Shown: positions 47,347-58,064 of the stretch, in pieces
Position numbering within the stretch: the stretch's first letter is position 1
Layout: each line of letters starts with the position of its first letter
Assembly: GCA_020284085.1 (NCBI GenBank)
Contig: JACEVL010000408.1
Coordinates: forward strand, 355,001-419,000
Direction of reading: 5' to 3'
DNA length: 64,000 nucleotides
Source of the DNA: Aporrectodea caliginosa
Taxonomy: Eukaryota > Annelida > Clitellata > Crassiclitellata > Lumbricidae
The notes under the pieces: generated by a model
Told to the model about the DNA's origin: nothing
What the model saw: only the letters and a program-made list of their open reading frames with translations
Databases searched by the model: none
Translations under genes and position numbers: made by a program

Positions 47347-48138
47347 TTAAATAGTCGTCGGTAAATAGAAATCATCGAAGCCACATCTATACTTTCCTTT
47401 GTCAGCGGTACTAGTTGAATCGATTACTAGGAATCCATGAGGACGTTTCCAAACAGTTTTGCATAGTTTTCTAAATTCTTTCTTAGGCATGTCTTCTTCG
47501 CCTACATGATCGTTATAGATATGATTAATATTCTTTAGGTCTTGAGGAAATAAACAGATAAAATTTGCGTTCTCTCTTATGGTTTGCCGAGGCAGATTGA
47601 AATAATTTTGGGCGAGGTAGAAGCAGTCAACGTTGCTATGCCTTCCTCGGATGTAGTACGATTCACATTTGTGCTGCTTTTCTAACTGAAGATCGTCAAA
47701 GATCATTAGGTTCTTCTTCTCACGATTCAAATCTCTAGGATCGGGCACGTCTTCGGGACTTTCAAAAAACTGGCAGTTCATGTCGGTTTTCTCGGTACAA
47801 ATTTTAGCCACTTCCTCAACTATAACAGCTGGTGACACGTCAAGCTTCATAATATCGTCTTTAATACCGAATAGTCTAACGATTGCTTCTTTCGGCAATT
47901 TTTCTTCGAACGCTTTCTTAAGTATCTTATACTCCGGTTGAAAGAGAGATCTTCCGAATACCTGTAGGTTATCGTAGTCTAACCATTCAGGTCTTAAGAG
48001 TAAATTCAGTAGTAAAGTCGTCTTCCCACAACCAGATTTCCCTACGATTAAACCTCTTATACTTCTAGGTAATAGCGGGTTATTTAATCTTTTCGATGCA
48101 TTTTCGTTCCACGATAAATCCTTAACTTCCATAGTCAT
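47347..48138 (-). CDS. Packaging ATPase (FtsK/HerA type, Polinton/adintovirus-like)
   Basis: An intact 263-residue frame. The Walker A motif GKSGCGKT is at residues 33-40, preceded by a hydrophobic strand (RGLIV). A Walker B LMIFDDL is near 145. The following SNVDCFYLAQNYFNLPRQTI resembles the sensor region of A32-like genome-packaging ATPases. In Polintons and adintoviruses this enzyme pumps viral DNA into the capsid. Length matches the family. It is transcribed divergently from the PLA2 gene across a 33-bp gap and is followed by the capsid-type gene, suggesting a morphogenesis unit. No inactivating change was seen. Confidence 0.85.
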   Translation of the reverse strand: MTMEVKDLSWNENASKRLNNPLLPRSIRGLIVGKSGCGKTTLLLNLLLRPEWLDYDNLQVFGRSLFQPEYKILKKAFEEKLPKEAIVRLFGIKDDIMKLDVSPAVIVEEVAKICTEKTDMNCQFFESPEDVPDPRDLNREKKNLMIFDDLQLEKQHKCESYYIRGRHSNVDCFYLAQNYFNLPRQTIRENANFICLFPQDLKNINHIYNDHVGEEDMPKKEFRKLCKTVWKRPHGFLVIDSTSTADKGKYRCGFDDFYLPTTI

Positions 48139-48171
48139 TTTAATATAAATGTTTTTGTATTTAAAATAACG
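48139..48171. promoter_or_regulatory. 33-bp bidirectional AT-rich promoter candidate
   Basis: The spacer between two divergent start codons is almost pure AT, with TTTAATATAAATG and TATTTAAAATAA. It has to serve both directions if the genes are expressed. Confidence 0.4.
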
Positions 48172-48687
48172 ATGTATTGCGTAAAGTGTAAGAGAAAAAC
48201 CGAAACGAAAGATATTCAGAACGTCGTCAGTAAAAATAATAGGCCTATGCTACGAGGCGTATGCGTTGTATGTGGAACTACTAAGACTCAATTCGTGAAA
48301 GCAGCACAAGGAGGCGACCTTGTCAGTGCTCTAAATTCGGTCACAAGCGGCATCAAGTTGCCTTGGGCTAAATTCCCAGGAGAAATGCATTTACCTGGTC
48401 ACTCATTTACGGGACCAGGAACTAGGCTAGATTTGCGGTTGAATCCCGATGGTACACCGAAAGAGTGGTCTAAACCCGTTGACAGAGTAGATAATGCGGC
48501 TTATATTCACGATTTAGCTTACGATCAATACTCCGATACGGCTTCTAGGAATGTCGCTGATAGAACTATGATTACTGCTTTGAATAATATTTCTAATCCA
48601 AGCTTACGAGAACGAATAGAGAGGAGTTTAGTTAAACCAATATTATCAGCTAAATCGAGTTTGGGATTAGGTTTAAAAAAAGCTTAA
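48172..48687 (+). CDS. Zinc-ribbon plus parvovirus-type phospholipase A2 protein
   Basis: An intact 171-residue frame. The N-terminus has C3-x2-C6 and C31-x2-C34, a zinc ribbon of the DUF5679 type. The middle has the PLA2 calcium loop GPGTRLD (81-87) and the catalytic pair H113-D114 in AAYIHDLAYDQY, as in the VP1-unique region of parvoviruses. There that domain lets particles escape endosomes. PLA2 genes of this type are known from adintoviruses and Polintons. The frame ends at TAA 48685-48687, inside a run of A that can shift into the integrase frame. Confidence 0.82.
   Translation: MYCVKCKRKTETKDIQNVVSKNNRPMLRGVCVVCGTTKTQFVKAAQGGDLVSALNSVTSGIKLPWAKFPGEMHLPGHSFTGPGTRLDLRLNPDGTPKEWSKPVDRVDNAAYIHDLAYDQYSDTASRNVADRTMITALNNISNPSLRERIERSLVKPILSAKSSLGLGLKKA
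48672..48681 (+). promoter_or_regulatory. Candidate -1 ribosomal frameshift site (U_UUA_AAA)
   Basis: In the PLA2 frame the codons are GGT TTA AAA AAA GCT TAA, so T TTA AAA fits X_XXY_YYZ exactly. A -1 shift continues directly into the integrase frame, which has no ATG until 48801, after the first catalytic Asp. No strong downstream pseudoknot is evident. The alternative is a lost base in an ancestral fused gene. Confidence 0.45.
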
Positions 48688-49598
48688 AATGGACTGACCA
48701 ACTAGCGGATGAATTACATAAACCTGTAGTAAGGAATTTTAGAAAAAGGAAGGTGTACGTCGGTGGGATAGATGACATTTGGGCAGCTGATCTGATCGAT
48801 ATGCAGGCGTTCGCTGAAGATAACGATGGCGTGAAATACTTGTTAACGGTTATAGATATATTTTCAAAGTATGGTTGGATCGTGCCACTACATGATAAAA
48901 GTGGAAAATCTACGGCCAGCGGGTTCTTGAAAATATTAGAGAGCGGAAGAAAACCGGGTAAATTATGGGTTGATAAAGGAAAAGAATTTTATAATAAGGA
49001 TGTAAAGAATTTAGTTGAGTTGTATTCCACTGAAAATGAGGAGAAATCCTGTGTAGTTGAGAGATGGAATCGAACGATGAGGGATAAAATGTTTAAATAT
49101 TTTACAGCTAATTCAACTCGAAGATATATTAATGTATTAGGCGAAATGGTTAGTAATTATAATAACGTGAGACATTCTTCTATAAAAATGACTCCTTCTA
49201 AAGCGAGCCTGAAAAATAATGAAAAGACTGTATGGATGAATTTATACGGTGATGAAATTTCAGAACCCATTAAGCCTATGTTCTCGGTAGGTGATAAAGT
49301 TAGAATAACGAAGAAAAAGACTACATTTGAAAAAGGATACACGGCGAGATGGTCTGAAGAGGTGTTTACCGTGTCTGGAGTTCAATACACTGATCCTCCA
49401 ACATATAAGATTAAAGATTATAACGGAGAAGAAATTCAGGGGTCATTCTACGAGCAAGAGCTACAGAAGACGACTCAAGAAATATATAGGATTGAAAAAG
49501 TGATTAGAAAACACGGAAAGAAATCTTTGGTTAAATGGCTTGGTTATCCTGAGTCCTTTAATTCGTGGGTCGATAACGAAGATTTAACGACCGTGTGA
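48687..49598 (+). CDS. Polinton-type integrase (DDE, with C-terminal chromodomain)
   Basis: The frame is open from before 48666 to TGA at 49596-49598. The part upstream of 48753 (KWTDQLADELHKPV) is family-typical, so translation probably enters from the PLA2 gene. Catalytic residues, counted from the GTG at 48753: D13 (AADLIDM), D74 (LWVDKGKEFYN) and E103 (SCVVERWNRT), a shorter D-E spacing than retroviral DD35E. The C-terminus carries a chromodomain (YRIEKVIRKHGKKSLVKWLGYPESFNSWV). The enzyme would join element ends to host DNA, with the chromodomain guiding target choice. There are no internal stops. Confidence 0.85.
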   Translation, partial: KWTDQLADELHKPVVRNFRKRKVYVGGIDDIWAADLIDMQAFAEDNDGVKYLLTVIDIFSKYGWIVPLHDKSGKSTASGFLKILESGRKPGKLWVDKGKEFYNKDVKNLVELYSTENEEKSCVVERWNRTMRDKMFKYFTANSTRRYINVLGEMVSNYNNVRHSSIKMTPSKASLKNNEKTVWMNLYGDEISEPIKPMFSVGDKVRITKKKTTFEKGYTARWSEEVFTVSGVQYTDPPTYKIKDYNGEEIQGSFYEQELQKTTQEIYRIEKVIRKHGKKSLVKWLGYPESFNSWVDNEDLTTV

Positions 49599-51349
49599 CG
49601 GCTCATCATCGAGACTGACGACTGATCGAAACTATTGGGAACTTTCGCGCGCGATGACTCATCGATCGATACCTTGGGAATTTCCCAACAGTTTTTTTAA
49701 AAAGAAACGCGTGGACGTGTGATCATTAATAACCTAGGCTATGGGAGAATCACAGATTTTTATGTAGCTCCTTTGTAATGCGCCAGAGAATTTATATATA
49801 TACTACTTGTATGGCTCCACGGCAGTCAAAGGCACACGCATCATCAAATGCCCTACTTGTAGACGTCTTCTAATTTTGCCACAGATGACTTTAAAAACGT
49901 GATGCAAACTAAAGAATCAGATCTTAATGCCTATAGGTTTTAATTTTATGCAACGTCCTAAAAATAACCTTCTCTGTACAATGCAATGGGGCATTTCGAG
50001 AACATACTATAATAAAAAACGCGATCTTACCAGAGATCCCGTCCTTAACAAAAAGGAACAGGCTTCAGGCGCCATCTTAATCTATAGAAAATTTTAGCTA
50101 AATACTGCATGAAAATAATGAAGCTAATGTTCCTGCCAAAAAAGAACCGGAACGCCGCTCCGGTGCGTTACCTGTCCCAGCCGATCCCTGGATCTTACCA
50201 CACATGAAATTCCCCACTTAAGATATGATAATTAATCGCTCATTTACTATAGGGGCCTACACGCCTTTGTTCTTGATAGTCCTCAATGTCCGGATCCTTT
50301 GCAAAGGTCGGAGGATCCTTTGCAGAGGCGGGGTCCTCGCGCTGAAGTATCCTCTGCACACACTACAACAATCCATCAAGAGGACGACCTTTTCTTATAG
50401 GCTACGCATGCGGCAACGACCTGTTGGTTTCACACGACTAATTGGTTTTCCAGTATCTGAGAGTCGAGAATCCAAGTGGAGTAGACTAAAGAGCAAACGT
50501 GGAACACGTACGACAGGCATTAATTCCCTGTTCTTTGTCTGTCCTTAACCCAGCAACGGATTATCATCATCAATTATTCGTTTATTAGAAGAAAAATCAA
50601 GTTGACACAGCCACAACTTACACAATCTCACGGTTTTGCGTTGCGCGCGGTCAGTTGAAGCCGTATGTTTGGAAGTGGATAAATGCGATAGGAACTCCAT
50701 GTCAAAGAGGAAGGCTAAGGGTTTGCACAGAGAGGCCAAAGGCAATTAATTTTTCTGGAGAATATTATGGAAACCAACCGGTCCTGAAGAATGGCTGGGT
50801 TTGAGATAAGAAGAACACTGATCATCCTTTTAGGTGTAAATTCAATGTATATTGGTGGTGGGTTTACTAAATTCACATGGGGATTTACTGTCAGCAGCTG
50901 TACAGACACTGTGGGGAGTCTGTGGCAAAGTGTTTGACAAAGATGTTGGCTTGCTTGTTTGGATCAGTGACTATATTGACTATATAATATATATACTGTA
51001 GAATTGATGACTTCCGTGCGAGTGTTTGTGCAAGATTTTTCCGTCTTTGCTAGTTTTTTGTATCTGTGTTTTATTGCTTGTGAGTTGCCCGGTCGTGGCG
51101 AAATAAAGTTTATATACATGTATATATATAATATAATTTTATTCATTCATATATATAATATTGTCATGGGTGTCTCTAAGGTAGATGAGGGAGTGGAAAG
51201 ATCAGGAGGAGAGAAAGAGGACTGGCCACTCCCCTCAACAACCAAGGTTAAGAAAGTGACGTCGCTTCATACCACAGCTGCCTTGCAGGGCTAGTTTGTA
51301 AAGAATTGCTCTACTCTACTGTCTTCCAAAAATATGTGAATATGACATG
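49599..51349. other. Region after the cassette, nothing firm
   Basis: I looked for Polinton terminal inverted repeats and saw none. A short palindrome TTGGGAATTTCCCAA sits at 49674-49688. CCTTTGCAAAGG occurs at 50296 with related repeats. No gene was supported. Confidence 0.4.
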
Positions 51350-51490
51350 ACTTAACATAATATAGCATGTTTATTTGGCAACGAACTCAGTACATGTCGA
51401 AATCACATCAGGTCTTTACAAGTTTTGTCGGTTTACACAGGAGACCCAAAAGGGGCCGAAGGTCCCGCTAGCCAGGGCCACCTGAGACAA
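51350..51490 (-). mobile_element. Retroelement 3' end, same family as 7560-7710
   Basis: The minus strand reads TAGCGGGACCTTCGGCCCC, TTTTGGGTCTCCTG and later AATAAACATG, matching the element on the plus strand near 7575. Confidence 0.4.
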
Positions 51491-52149
51491 TTAACTTGGA
51501 AAGATGTATCACGGCCAACTATGTGAAGTAAGAGACTAAGCAATAAATTCTTAACTATCATAGAACAAACACAGAGATAATATTCTATTCACATATTATA
51601 TTTATACAAGTTTCTAAGAAGTTGTGAGAGCTTGAAGTAAAGCTTGAGTGCGAGTAATTTATACATAAACTATAGATGTCAATAAAAGAGTTTTCGCCGA
51701 CAGAAGACCGGAGAATGCAAGAGAAAGAGGACAATAAAACCGGCGGCATTACACGCTGGGGAAAACCTAGTGGAGTGACCTACCGTACGATAGAGCACTA
51801 AGAACTTACTTTGTCAATTTACTCGTCTTCATTAGTGACAGCGACATGCTAAGAGCCAGAAAGACAGACACAGTAGTAAAGACAGAGACCTGCGAAAAAG
51901 ACATGCCGAGAGACAGATTAAACACCGGTTAACCTGCAGTCTAGGGAAAGGAATGTCTATATAATATCTGGATGTTGTTGACACTGTGTCATTGCAGCGT
52001 GTTGAAGCGACAAAATTAATTCTGGATGTGGAGAAAATGAGAGAGACAGATGCGAACAGCCCTAATCATAATATATTCGACTATTGTTGATGAGATCCTC
52101 AATTGCATTCATTTGCATAATATGCCAACCGATGCCACTCCATAGTGCA
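51491..52149. other. Intergenic, nothing recognised
   Basis: No gene or repeat was seen. Confidence 0.4.
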
Positions 52150-52171
52150 GTCATCTCTCTCTCTCTCCCCC

Positions 52172-52202
<31 letters not shown>

Positions 52203-52299
52203 GTCTGTCTCTGTTTCTATCTCTGTCTCTGTCTCTGTCTCTGTTTCTGTCTCTGTCTGTCTCTGTCTCTCTGTCTCTGTCTCTGTCTGTCTCTCTGTC

Positions 52300-52330
<31 letters not shown>

Positions 52331-52335
52331 GTAAA
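52150..52335. repeat. (CT)n/(CTGT)n microsatellite
   Basis: CTCTGT and CTGT units. A short GTA triplet repeat follows at 52358-52392. Confidence 0.95.
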
Positions 52336-52649
52336 TAACTTTTTGCTGGTAGCATTAGTAGTAGTTGTAGTAGTAGTAGCAGTAGCAGTAGTACCATTAA
52401 ATATTTTTTTATTTTTTATTTAAAAAAAATAATAATAATAATGCATTATATTTTTACACAACTATCTCATAGCCATTGATTTCGCTCCTGCTCATTTGAA
52501 TTTCCTCGATCACAAATCTCACCCTAAAGACATTCAACACATCTCCAAGAAATAAATTTCAACAGGTTCCCAACAACTGAACCTCAACCGTGTTCGCCTC
52601 TGTCTCCAACAAGTGAGCCTCAACAGGTTTCCCCTTAATTACAACTGAA

Positions 52650-52740
52650 CCCATCTCTGCATACGTTATCATAAACGTGGGGATTCAAACCCCCTGTGTC
52701 GCTCAGGTCTGCAACAGTGTTCTTCACCGAGCAATGAAGA
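52650..52740 (-). mobile_element. Degenerate tRNA-like SINE head
   Basis: The minus strand has GCTCGGTGAAGAACACTG, then GGGGGTTTGAATCCCC, an almost intact T-arm/B box at the expected distance. It is too degenerate for a tRNA gene. Confidence 0.4.
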
Positions 52741-54489
52741 TGCTTCGAAGCACAGGAGTGGTGTTGTCTCCGTCCCTCCCATCCACCCATCTTTCTGTCC
52801 AACATCAACAGAGGACGCGCTCTGTGTTTGCATAAGCCAACGGAAAGCCAGCGCCATCATTGCATTAAATTCACGCACAGCGTCTACGCTTAGATCCAAC
52901 GCTAACGACCAAACCGCACTGAGCGGAATATTAAACGCGCCGCTAACCCCACCCTGTACCTTTACCCCTGGCGTATGTCCTTATACGCAGCTTACTGCCA
53001 CATGCAAGCCAGGCCATAAATCCAGTTTCTCAAGAGAAACATCCGGGGCTAATCCGACGCACTCCTGGTGCGAATACACCGCATGCGATTGTCGTATTTC
53101 GTATTTCGAAATTGCAGCGCTGGTCGTCGGGAGGGAAACGCACGGAGCGCCGTACGTTGCTAAGCACACAGATCAATGCGATTTATGCGTAGATATCGTC
53201 GCCAACCGACTGGCTCTATATAAATGGTCATTGCTGACTTCTCGGGAGCCGTTCTATGTTCGCTGTCAAATAGAAGTTGACTGAGACGAACGTATAATGA
53301 GCTGTGGCGATAGAAAGACAACGAAATAGCAGCAGACGACTTAGAATGGACAACGACCAGAAGAATAGTAAACGAACGCATGCTATATAATATTATACTT
53401 TCCAAAGTCTCAAAAGTTAATAAGAAAATAAAAGGTGGAAAACAAAGGTGTGTTGTTCATGGCTTTTGAGAGATACATGTATATCAATTGTTCAAGAACA
53501 TTATGTTCCTATCGTAGTTTTCTCCTCGATTTCTGTGACTCTTAGTCAAGGTTGCAAAAGGTTTGGTTTGTTGGTTTTTTTGTTTTTTGTTTGTTTTTAA
53601 GCCAAAAAACCCAGAAATTCACAAAATTTGGTGTTTTGGTCTTTATGGCTTTATAAATTATAAATCCCCAAATGGCGTCACTTGAACTCTCTTGGCAATT
53701 GATGCGTCGTCTTTTTAAATTTCGTTACAAGACATTCGACGGTTCTACTGTTCTAGTTAATTTCATTTATAACTCATCTGATTAATCCATGTGACAAATG
53801 AGGCTGGTAAAAATCTCTGTAGGCTAAGTATCATGCTGTGTGTGGCAGAGTTATCAGCGATATGCCTCGTAAACCTAAAAGATAGGGCGGGTCTTTTACT
53901 GTCGAATGTTTGCTGTGTCGACGGTTATGGCTATCATTTTGCTGTCAATGTTATCAGTGGCCATCAATTTGCTGTCTTCTGCCTCTCTCTCAGTCGTCGG
54001 TTGACGTATGTGCTTCTGCACCTGGCTTTCTCACCACGTGAGAGACTGGCATAAGGTTTCTGTGAAGTACTTAATGACGATTTATGTGTCTTGAAGTCTG
54101 CGTCTGGCATTTTGGTTTGTAACAGAATCTATCTACTTGGCGTCTACAGCTATAGCTATAGCTGCAGCATCGATAAGCGTCAAAATTAACTTTCTTAAAA
54201 GATGGTAATTTTCCGTCCTATGTGCATACTTCAATTGGAATATACCATCACTCACACATCTCGCAAATTGCATGCTGTATATACCACGCAGTTTACATGC
54301 ACTCGTAAAGACATGTCTTGTGGGAAGAGACACGGTGGAAAAAATTGATACACATGGACACAAAAGACATAATAATTATACACGGCAAACTGTCAGTCTC
54401 CCTTCCTTCAGCATTCTGTCTCTTCTTCATCCCGTCTGTTATGCACACGCATATCTACACACATATAGGCTACACACACACACTTTTTA
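52741..54489. other. Intergenic, nothing recognised
   Basis: Short open frames only. A TTTTTTGTTTTTTG stretch lies near 53575. Confidence 0.4.
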
Positions 54490-54800
54490 GTCCGCTGTTT
54501 CCGTCCTTCATTCTGTCCGTTCGTCCTTCAGTCCGTCCATATTTCTGTTCGTCCGTTGGCTCTTCAGTTCGTCCTTTATTCCATCCGTTCGTACTTCAGG
54601 TCGTCCTTCTCTTGATCCGTCCTTCAATCCGTCCTTTCGTCCATCCGTTAATTCTTCAGTTTGTTCCTTAATCCGTGCTTTCGTCCTTCAGTTTGTCCTC
54701 TATATATTCCGTCCGTCTTTTATATCGTCCTTCAGTCTGTCCGCTTGTCCTTCACTTGGGTCTTTAGTCGTCGGTTCGTCCGTCGTTAGTCCGTACTTGA
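54490..54800. repeat. Degenerate CGTCCTTCAGTC repeat
   Basis: Irregular 12-16-bp units containing CGTCCTTCAGT or CGTCCGT over about 300 bp. Confidence 0.85.
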
Positions 54801-55037
54801 GTCGTCCGTCTGTTGGTCTGCAGTGACTGATCATGGAGTTTAAGTGAAGCCGTGAATCGATCGATCATCGTTAAGAAACCAATTACGATCCATCGACGAC
54901 CGACGCACGTTCACTCAAGTGTCAACGATTGTTCCAGGCTCTGTAGACTATACGCAAGCATTATGGCCTCTGTATATGCTAGACTCCCTCGGTCGTCGGT
55001 CGTCGTTGCCTTCCTACCCTCTTCCTGTCTGATCACC

Positions 55038-55116
55038 CGTCTTTCATCTGCTCCTCCCACTCCTCCTCCTCCTTCCCTCCTCCTCCTACTCCTCTTCCTC
55101 CTCCTCCTCCTCTTCC

Positions 55117-55148
<32 letters not shown>

Positions 55149-55628
55149 CTCCTCCTCCTTCTCTTCATCCTCCTCCAACTCCTCCTCCTCCTCCTCCTCC
55201 TCCTCCAACTCCTCCTACTCCTCCAACTCCTCCTACTCCTCCTCCTCCTCCTCCTACTCCTCCTCCTCCTCCTCCTACTCCTCCTCTCCTCCTCCTACTC
55301 CTCCTCCTCCTCCTACTCCTCCTCCTCCTCCAACTCCTCCTACTCCTCCTTTTCCTCCTCCTGCTCCTCCTCCTCCTCCTCCTCCTCCTACTCCTCTTCC
55401 TCCTCCTCCTCCTCCTACTCCTCCTCCTCCTCCAACTCCTCCTACTCCTCCTCCTCCTACTCCTCCTCCTCCTCCTCCTCCTCCTCCTACTCGTACTCCT
55501 CCAACTCCTCCTACTCCTCCTCTTCCTCCTCCTGCTCCTCCTCCTACTCCTCCTGCTCCTCCTCCTCCTCCTCCTCCTCCTCCTCCTCCCTCCTCCTCCT
55601 CCTCCTCCTCCTCCTCCTCCTCCTCCTC
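55038..55628. repeat. (CCT)n-rich pyrimidine tract
   Basis: About 590 bp nearly free of purines except CTA/CAA variants. Composition makes leucine/serine or glycine frames look open. It mirrors the purine tract at 17.9 kb. Confidence 0.95.
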
Positions 55629-55741
55629 ATTTTTCTCTGTCCCTGCTCTGTCTTGTATGCCTCTGATAATTATGTCTTCATTGTTGGAGGCAATGAATCT
55701 GTGATATGACTTAGGTCTATATAATAAAACATTCCATTTAC

Positions 55742-56000
55742 CCACACACATAATGCCTGGAATCCATCACACACACGCCACGCCTACACACACGCACACA
55801 CACACGCACATACACACACGCGCCTAAACACATCTACATGCACATACCTACACACATATACACGCACTGTGACGCACACGCACACAAACACACACTTGCA
55901 TACACCTACACACACCTACACACGCCCACTGTGCCCACACACACCTACACACAAACCTACACAAACACCTACACAAATACATACACACCCACCTACGAAA
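55742..56000. repeat. CACA/ACACCT-rich simple repeat
   Basis: Irregular (CA)n with CACACCTACA units. Confidence 0.9.
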
Positions 56001-56074
56001 ACATGTATGCATTATTATGCATATTTATACCAAGACTAGAACTGGATTTGATCAGACTTTAGACGAAATGTACT

Positions 56075-56302
56075 ATGGCTAAAAAAGAGGCAGCGCTTGA
56101 GGAAATGACACAGACACAGACGGAGCGAGAGAGACGAAGACAGATGCAGCGATACACAGACAGAAAACGTTTTACAACGCTGCAAAGTGTTGGCAGAATT
56201 CTCTCACATGCATTGGTTGCTGCTGCTGCTGCTGCTGGCATCATTAGCATTTCCATGGCAACCGGGCGCTTCTGTGATGCGGAAACCATAAACATCGCTT
56301 AA
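56075..56302 (+). CDS. Small open frame with one hydrophobic segment (doubtful)
   Basis: A 75-codon frame with a charged N-terminus (ERERRRQMQRYTDRKR) and a hydrophobic stretch (LVAAAAAAGIISISMATG) whose Ala run comes from a (GCT)n repeat. It could be the first exon of the membrane-protein pieces at 57.4 and 60.1 kb, but no good donor was found. Confidence 0.2.
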   Translation: MAKKEAALEEMTQTQTERERRRQMQRYTDRKRFTTLQSVGRILSHALVAAAAAAGIISISMATGRFCDAETINIA

Positions 56303-56441
56303 GATGCCCTAAGCTCGTTCAGACGACGACGCTGGAACCAGTCTGCCGTTCTCTGCTGAACAGTTCTATCGTCATAATAATTGCTGTGTTGATGTAAGAC
56401 TTCACTGCCTTTGTTTGTGGTCAACTGTTTGCTGAGGATTA

Positions 56442-56474
56442 GGGATTGGGTGGGGGTGGGTGGGGGGGGGGGGG
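56442..56474 (+). other. G-quadruplex-type G-rich run
   Basis: GGGATTGGGTGGGGGTGGGT followed by 13 G: at least four G-tracts with short loops. Confidence 0.6.
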
Positions 56475-56693
56475 CTAAACGCCGTTGGAGTGACGTCTGG
56501 TGTGACAAAGGGCGGAATCAATGTAAGGAAAATTGAAGAATAAAATGAGGAAACTAAGAAAAGGCTTCACCGGCGCTCAATGCAGGGCCTAAAATAGCGT
56601 GACCTGACACAGAATATACAGTTGACCTCGGTGGCTTAACAACCTATATTAGCCGGGGGCCTTTGGACACTCAACAGTTTGGGAAGTTGGGCC

Positions 56694-57088
56694 GCATTTT
56701 CGCTGATCCATGGTGAATACAGCAAAGCTAATCGGACTAATCAGAGTAATTTATCGTTTTTGCTTTCTAAATAATTTTATTTGCATGACATTTCAATACT
56801 AATGTCCAGGATAGCAGCCGTCATCAATCCCACTTCTACTTAGGCATGAAGTATTTTTCATCAATCCAGCTTCTATTTAAGCAAGAATTATTTCTTATTC
56901 AATCCATCTTCTATTTACGCAAGAATTATTTTCATTAATCCAACTTCTACTGAAGCAAGAGTTATTGTCATCAATCCAACTTCTAATTAAAATTATCCCA
57001 TATAAAATAAGTTGGAGCGCAAAATCGATAAATTACCCCGATTAGTTCGATAATTTTTGCTGTACTCACCTTGGATCGGCGAAAATGC
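56694..57088. mobile_element. MITE (395 bp) with 65-bp inverted ends and 9-bp duplication
   Basis: The ends GCATTTTCGC and GCGAAAATGC begin inverted repeats of about 65 bp. The flanks are a perfect AGTTGGGCC at 56685-56693 and 57089-57097. A 9-bp duplication suits a MULE (Mutator-like) element. Inside are about five 35-bp copies around CAATCCAACTTCTA. Confidence 0.82.
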
Positions 57089-57419
57089 AGTTGGGCCCTT
57101 ACCCATTAACGAGGTTATAAAGAGTGAAAATAATGAGATAGATATTTACAACTGCATGTAGGTAAAAACGAGTATTAAATGGAACCAACAGTCTGTAATA
57201 TTCTTTCCATGCATGAAGTCCAGTACCGAATCAACACTGCTATGACAAATTATGTTTATAATTTTGTGACTTTATTATATTTAACAGGTCTATGATTTTT
57301 ATTCTCTAATGACGTCAAACTGACAGATATATGGAGGCTTTATTGAAAATTATAATTATTTCATATTGGCAGATATTTGCGATTTTTAGTGATTTGAAGG
57401 CCCGTGTGATTTTTGTTGT

Positions 57420-57577
57420 ATGATGACGTCAGAGTGGCAGATCTCTGTGATTGGACTCGTCGTCTTTTCAACAACTTTCGGTTCACTTGGACTTGCCTTG
57501 TCGCTAGGTGGCTTCCTGACTTCATCGCTTCCGAAGAAGATCTACTACTACCATTCGGCCGGTGAAATCGACCTTCT
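57420..57577 (+). CDS. Possible exon of a multi-span membrane protein
   Basis: The frame from ATG 57420 encodes WQISVIGLVVFSTTFGSLG plus LALSLGGFL, a good membrane span, then a polar loop PKKIYYYHSAGEIDLLC. A donor T|GTATGT at 57578 (phase 1) agrees with phase-1 acceptors before the hydrophobic frame at 60.1 kb. I do not recognise a family; a tetraspan (claudin/clarin-like) layout is only a guess. Confidence 0.35.
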
Positions 57578-58064
57578 GTGCTGTATGTACAGACTGTTAT
57601 TTATTTTCTGTGATACGTCAAGTTGCCTAAATTTCTCAGCAGCGCACTAAAACTCCGTCAAGGAGACCAGCCTATAATTATTCGTAAGCTGGTGTTTAGT
57701 CAAACTCTATTAACCAGTTTAACTTAGAGTTTAACTTAGACTGTTAGTTTAACTCATCAACTTAGAGTCAGAACTAGACTTGATTGTCATCGTTCATCAA
57801 TCATTGTTATTCATCCGATCTTCGTTAAAACAGTTTCCAGTCCAAGTTCGTCATTAAACAATACGGGCTGGAAACAAAGCAACTCTGACGTCATGGACCC
57901 AGACACTGACAGAAGTGACCGGGGAAAGTCTACGGTAGAAGCAGGATGTGGATGAAATTATATTTGAGAACAATAGGCGACTCCCTTCGTAAAAGCAATA
58001 ACGAAAAGGAAATATGCTGCAATTTAAACCGGAAGCTCTTATTAAACGAAATAATAGTCTATAC

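Noticed and set aside
52650..52740. Functional tRNA gene
   Set aside because: The T-arm is good, but the A box and acceptor stem are not; a SINE relic fits better.
52669..52899. Minus-strand 76-residue frame
   Set aside because: It overlaps a tRNA-like SINE remnant and shows no domain.
54852..55751. Leu/Ser-rich and Gly-rich proteins
   Set aside because: Translations of the CCT tract.
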